DNA from: Fen-7 sp041494285 | GTDB taxonomy: Archaea > Halobacteriota > Methanosarcinia > Methanotrichales > Methanotrichaceae | Reading direction: 5' to 3' | NCBI GenBank assembly: GCA_041494285.1 | Contig: JBGQAL010000130.1 | Span: 1 to 7,808, forward strand | Length of the DNA stretch: 7,808 bases | In this document: positions 5,758 to 7,808 of the stretch, piece after piece | Position numbering within the stretch: the stretch's first letter is position 1 | Layout of the letters: every line of letters starts with the position of its first letter | Notes under the pieces: model-generated | The model's input: only the letters and a program-made list of their open reading frames with translations | The model's database searches: none | Told to the model about the DNA's origin: nothing | Translations under genes and position numbers: made by a program

Positions 5758-5815
5758 CACTCCATTAGAAACATCTGCACCTTAGATCCACTGAAAATAT
5801 GGGGGCGAATTATAC

Positions 5816-6055
5816 TTGTCGGATATAACTCCCGACGCTGACCTGGACTGCATCGGGCTTTTCTGTCCCATGCCAATTGCCAGAACCAAGGAGGAGATAG
5901 AGAACATCGAGGTTGGTCAGGTTCTCAAAGTGGAGGCCGACGACCCAGCCGCAGAGGAGGACATCGCTCGCTGGGCTAAGCGGGTAGGTCACCAGGTTCT
6001 CAAGTTCGAAAAGTCCGGAAACATAATCATCTTCTTCATAAAAAGAATGAAGTAG
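5816..6055 (+). CDS. tusA: TusA-family sulfur carrier protein
   Basis: TusA (SirA/YeeD-like) proteins are small cytoplasmic sulfur carriers that hold a persulfide on one cysteine and pass it to other proteins. The family signature is clear: LDCIGLFCPMPIARTKEEI at residues 10-28, with the sulfur-carrying cysteine in CPMP (C17) and a second cysteine at C12. The rest, VGQVLKVEADDPAAEEDIARW then a final FFIKR strand, fits the beta-alpha-beta-alpha-beta-beta fold, and 79 residues is normal. TTG 5816 is the only workable start; upstream in frame a TGA lies at 5792. GGGGG at 5801-5805 is a possible ribosome-binding site with rather long spacing (10 bases). ATG 5799 opens a nine-codon frame overlapping this start. 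It heads a cluster with DsrE, IscS-like and IscU proteins, pointing to sulfur transfer for iron-sulfur assembly. Confidence 0.9.
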   Translation: MSDITPDADLDCIGLFCPMPIARTKEEIENIEVGQVLKVEADDPAAEEDIARWAKRVGHQVLKFEKSGNIIIFFIKRMK

Positions 6056-6136
6056 AAACGGGGGAAAGTATAGTGTAGTCGAGACGTGGAGTAGAGATTA
6101 GATTGGGGATTAGGATTTGGAAGAGGTGAGGATAAT
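6056..6136 (+). promoter_or_regulatory. C-poor, G-rich leader before the dsrE-like gene
   Basis: Of 81 bases only three are C, while about 32 are G. GG doublets recur exactly every six bases at 6107, 6113, 6119 and 6125, each separated by four-base A/T-rich linkers. The last GG belongs to the ribosome-binding site gaggtgag (6123-6130), which is six bases before ATG 6137. The pattern could fold as a two-tier RNA G-quadruplex covering the ribosome-binding site, or it may be a simple purine-rich leader. Confidence 0.35.
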
Positions 6137-6496
6137 ATGAGCACCATACTTTATGTGCAGACCAGCGGCGTAGACACGCCTGAGAGAACCTACGCTCCCT
6201 TCATCCTGGGGATGACTGCCAGGGCAATGGATGTCGAGGCAGAGATATTTTTCATGATCAAGGGCATAACCATCCTCAAGAAGGGCGAGGCAGAGAAGGT
6301 GAAGTTGGGAAGCTTCCCCAGCCTCAAGGAGGTCATCGATCAGGCAGTAAAGGCCGGGGTCAAGCTGTACATCTGCGAGCAGAGCACCCAGCTTTTCGGC
6401 ATGGCAAGGGGCGACTTCATCCCTGAAGCTAAGGTCGCAGGAGCGGGAACCCTGAACGACCTGGCCCTTGACGCCGACTCTGTTATAACCTTCTAG
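6137..6496 (+). CDS. DsrE/DsrF-family protein
   Basis: DsrE-like proteins are small cytoplasmic proteins that accept sulfur on a conserved cysteine and often partner with TusA. The 119 residues show the fold's strand order: ILYVQTSG at 4-11, a helix with AFILG-like PFILGMTARAM at 21-31, the strand AEIFFMIKG at 35-43, then VKLYICEQS at 75-83 where C80 is the likely sulfur-carrying cysteine. The closing AGAGTLNDLALDADSVITF is also typical. A GGTGAG ribosome-binding site six bases upstream fixes the ATG. It lies 81 bp after tusA and 43 bp before the iscS-like gene, in line with a shared transcript. Whether it relays sulfur from TusA to the IscS/IscU pair is an inference from order; the partner and direction of transfer are not visible. 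Confidence 0.88.
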   Translation: MSTILYVQTSGVDTPERTYAPFILGMTARAMDVEAEIFFMIKGITILKKGEAEKVKLGSFPSLKEVIDQAVKAGVKLYICEQSTQLFGMARGDFIPEAKVAGAGTLNDLALDADSVITF

Positions 6497-6539
6497 AGAG
6501 AATAAAATAGGACTTAAAAGAACGTAGAGGGAAGGGCAA

Positions 6540-7694
6540 ATGTGCGGAATATATCTGGACTATCAATCAGCTATGCCAGTGGACTCTAGGGTGCTAGAGT
6601 TTGCGGAGAGGTATCTTAGCGAAGAGTTCGGAAATCCATCGGCCCTTCACTCCGTTGGCCTGGCTGCCAAATCGGTTGTGGAGGAGGCCAGAGCGAAAGT
6701 AGCAGAGCTTATCAACGCCCCAGACCCCTCCAACATAATCTTCACCGGCAGCGCCACCGAGGCCAACAACTTGGCCATCAGGGGAACGGCCCAAAGAAAC
6801 TCGGCTAAAGGGAAGAAGGTCCTGGCCAGCGCCATCGAACATATATCCGTTCTCAACGCCATGAAGGATTTGCAGAAAGGGGGCTACCAGCTAACATTGG
6901 CCCCCGTCGATTCCACGGGCATTGTCGATCTGGCGGTCCTTGAGAACCAGCTTTCTAAAGACACGACCGTAACCTCTGTAATGTACGCCAACAGCGAGAT
7001 CGGCACCGTCGAGCCTATAAAAGAGATAAGCCAAATGATCCACGAAAAGGGCATGTTCATGCACGTGGATGCCGTGGCCGCTCAAGGGCGAATCCCCATC
7101 GACGTCCAGAGCGACGGCATTGACTTGCTGACCATTTCGTCCAACGACATTTACGGACCTCAGGGCGCGGGTGCTCTTTACGTAAACCCCGGGGTGAAGC
7201 TACAGCCTGCCCTGGTGGGCGGCGGCCAGGAGCGGGGCCTGCGGCCGGGTACGGAGAACCTCTTCGCCATCGTTGGCATGGGTGAGGCTGCCCGCCTAGC
7301 GAAGCTGGAGATGAGCCGGGAGAGCGATAGGCTGCGGCCCATAAGAGATGGCTTGATCAAAGAGCTCCTGAAGATCGAAGAGGCTTACCTGACAGGTCAT
7401 CCAACCAAAAGACTGCCGAACCATGCAAGCTTCAGGTTCAGCCGCATAGAGGGCGAGAGCATCCTTCTGACCATGGACGCCATGTTCAACATCCAGGTCT
7501 CCACCGGATCGGCCTGCTCCTCCAGAACCCTGGAGCCTAGCCACGTCCTTCTGGCCATCGGCCTCAAGCACGAGCAGGCTCACGGCTCGATGGTGATGAC
7601 CCTGGGAAAGTATAACAGCCCGGACCAGATACCCGTGATAGTAAAGGCGGTGAATCAGACGGTGCAGAGGTTGAGGGCACTGTCTCCGTTATAG
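6540..7694 (+). CDS. iscS: IscS/NifS-like protein lacking the PLP lysine
   Basis: By fold and length (384 residues) this is a group I cysteine desulfurase relative. Preserved features are IYLDYQSAMPVD at 4-15, SATEANNLAIRG at 71-82, the H101 that stacks on PLP, VDA with D177, GGGQERGLRPGTEN at 227-240, and the mobile-loop cysteine C326 in TGSACSS. The active site is otherwise altered. The usual SxHK motif reads SSND (200-203), so the Schiff-base lysine is D203 and the preceding histidine is N202. The PLP-contacting glutamine is A180, and the arginine of the RFSLG motif, expected to hold the substrate carboxylate, is V352. Archaeoglobus fulgidus IscS also has Asp at the lysine position, lacks desulfurase activity, and is reported to give IscU a cysteine ligand. 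The same role is inferred here. ATG follows GAGGGAAGGG; the iscU start is 64 bp downstream. Confidence 0.92.
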   Translation: MCGIYLDYQSAMPVDSRVLEFAERYLSEEFGNPSALHSVGLAAKSVVEEARAKVAELINAPDPSNIIFTGSATEANNLAIRGTAQRNSAKGKKVLASAIEHISVLNAMKDLQKGGYQLTLAPVDSTGIVDLAVLENQLSKDTTVTSVMYANSEIGTVEPIKEISQMIHEKGMFMHVDAVAAQGRIPIDVQSDGIDLLTISSNDIYGPQGAGALYVNPGVKLQPALVGGGQERGLRPGTENLFAIVGMGEAARLAKLEMSRESDRLRPIRDGLIKELLKIEEAYLTGHPTKRLPNHASFRFSRIEGESILLTMDAMFNIQVSTGSACSSRTLEPSHVLLAIGLKHEQAHGSMVMTLGKYNSPDQIPVIVKAVNQTVQRLRALSPL

Positions 7695-7700
7695 ATATAT
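7695..7700 (+). promoter_or_regulatory. Weak TATA-like element before iscU
   Basis: atatat follows the iscS-like stop codon directly and could start a transcript near 7725, before iscU at 7759. The spacer also holds the direct repeat atctaaa at 7706-7712 and 7730-7736. The upstream bases are not a good BRE, so read-through from the cluster promoter is equally likely. Confidence 0.2.
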
Positions 7701-7746
7701 GATTGATCTAAATCGAATTGAAGTCGATAATCTAAACCCGAGTCAA

Positions 7747-7751
7747 GGTGA
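7747..7751 (+). promoter_or_regulatory. Ribosome-binding site of iscU
   Basis: GGTGA ends seven bases before ATG 7759 and supports that start for the truncated iscU. Confidence 0.7.
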
Positions 7752-7758
7752 CTAACGA

Positions 7759-7808
7759 ATGGCACAAGTAGGTTACAGCAAGAAGGTTATGGAGCACTTC
7801 ATGAACCC
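7759..7808 (+). CDS. iscU: IscU iron-sulfur scaffold, N-terminal 17 residues only
   Basis: The visible product begins MAQVGYSKKVMEHFMNP, which matches the conserved start of IscU/NifU-N scaffold proteins (YSxKVMEHFxNPRN). IscU assembles iron-sulfur clusters on three cysteines while bound to IscS. The gene runs off the right edge, so the cluster-binding cysteines cannot be checked. Its place directly after the IscS-like gene agrees with the usual iscS-iscU pairing and with the Archaeoglobus case where lysine-less IscS forms a complex with IscU. Confidence 0.85.
   Translation, partial: MAQVGYSKKVMEHFMN

Larger units (their letters stand above)
5426..5815. other. Divergent intergenic region without a visible gene
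   Basis: This spacer separates the leftward CoA-transferase operon from the rightward tusA-dsrE-iscSU cluster. I see no plausible protein gene, tRNA or rRNA on either strand. It holds a perfect dyad at 5592-5611, a tandem 15-bp repeat at 5626-5655, the eight-base palindrome cgatatcg at 5551-5558, and a TATA-like box near 5751 for the rightward genes. I find no convincing TATA box for the leftward operon; gatatc-like sequences near 5516-5522 are weak candidates. Confidence 0.6.

Noticed and set aside
5426..5815. A tRNA, small RNA gene or CRISPR repeats in the divergent spacer
   Set aside because: No cloverleaf pattern is visible, and the only repeat is a two-copy tandem 15-mer without spacers, so it is not a CRISPR array.
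6597..7583. Minus-strand frames opposite the IscS-like gene
   Set aside because: All lie antisense to a strongly conserved protein and none has a recognisable motif.

Overview
The window reads as chromosomal DNA from a methanogenic archaeon, most likely a Methanothrix (Methanosaeta)-like member of the Methanomicrobia. This rests on a gas-vesicle cluster with archaeal-type GvpJ/H/K/L/M, archaeal GGTGA/GGAGG ribosome-binding sites with several GTG/TTG starts, TATA-like boxes, roughly balanced GC, and a NifS/IscS-type protein carrying Asp at the PLP-lysine position, as in Archaeoglobus fulgidus IscS. The genus is an inference; no rRNA gene is present to settle it.

Positions 1-2710 (+ strand) hold the distal part of a gas-vesicle operon. 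It starts with the C-terminal part of a very basic, unassigned protein (possibly GvpI-like). A stem-loop and a TATA-like box follow, then gvpJ (with an added zinc-ribbon tail), gvpH, gvpK, gvpL and gvpM, packed with gaps of 1-21 bp. The shell protein GvpA itself is not in the window. An AT-rich convergent spacer (2711-2889) ends this block.

Positions 2890-5425 (- strand) hold a probable two-gene operon. The upstream gene is a large acetyl-CoA hydrolase/CoA-transferase fused to a GNAT acetyltransferase, broken by a one-base frameshift near 4248. The downstream gene encodes a conserved protein of unknown function that probably begins at a TTG codon. A 390-bp divergent spacer (5426-5815) carries a perfect dyad, a tandem 15-bp repeat and a TATA-like box, but no gene that I can see.

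Positions 5816 to the end (+ strand) encode a sulfur-handling and iron-sulfur assembly cluster: a TusA-family protein, a DsrE-family protein, an IscS-like protein, and the first 17 residues of IscU. The IscS-like protein keeps the mobile-loop cysteine but has lost the PLP lysine and three other active-site residues. It is therefore unlikely to take sulfur from cysteine. The neighbouring TusA and DsrE proteins suggest that sulfur may instead be delivered by protein persulfides or sulfide, with the IscS-like protein acting as a structural or ligand partner of IscU. This is the most interesting biology in the window; a related lysine-less IscS is already known from Archaeoglobus.
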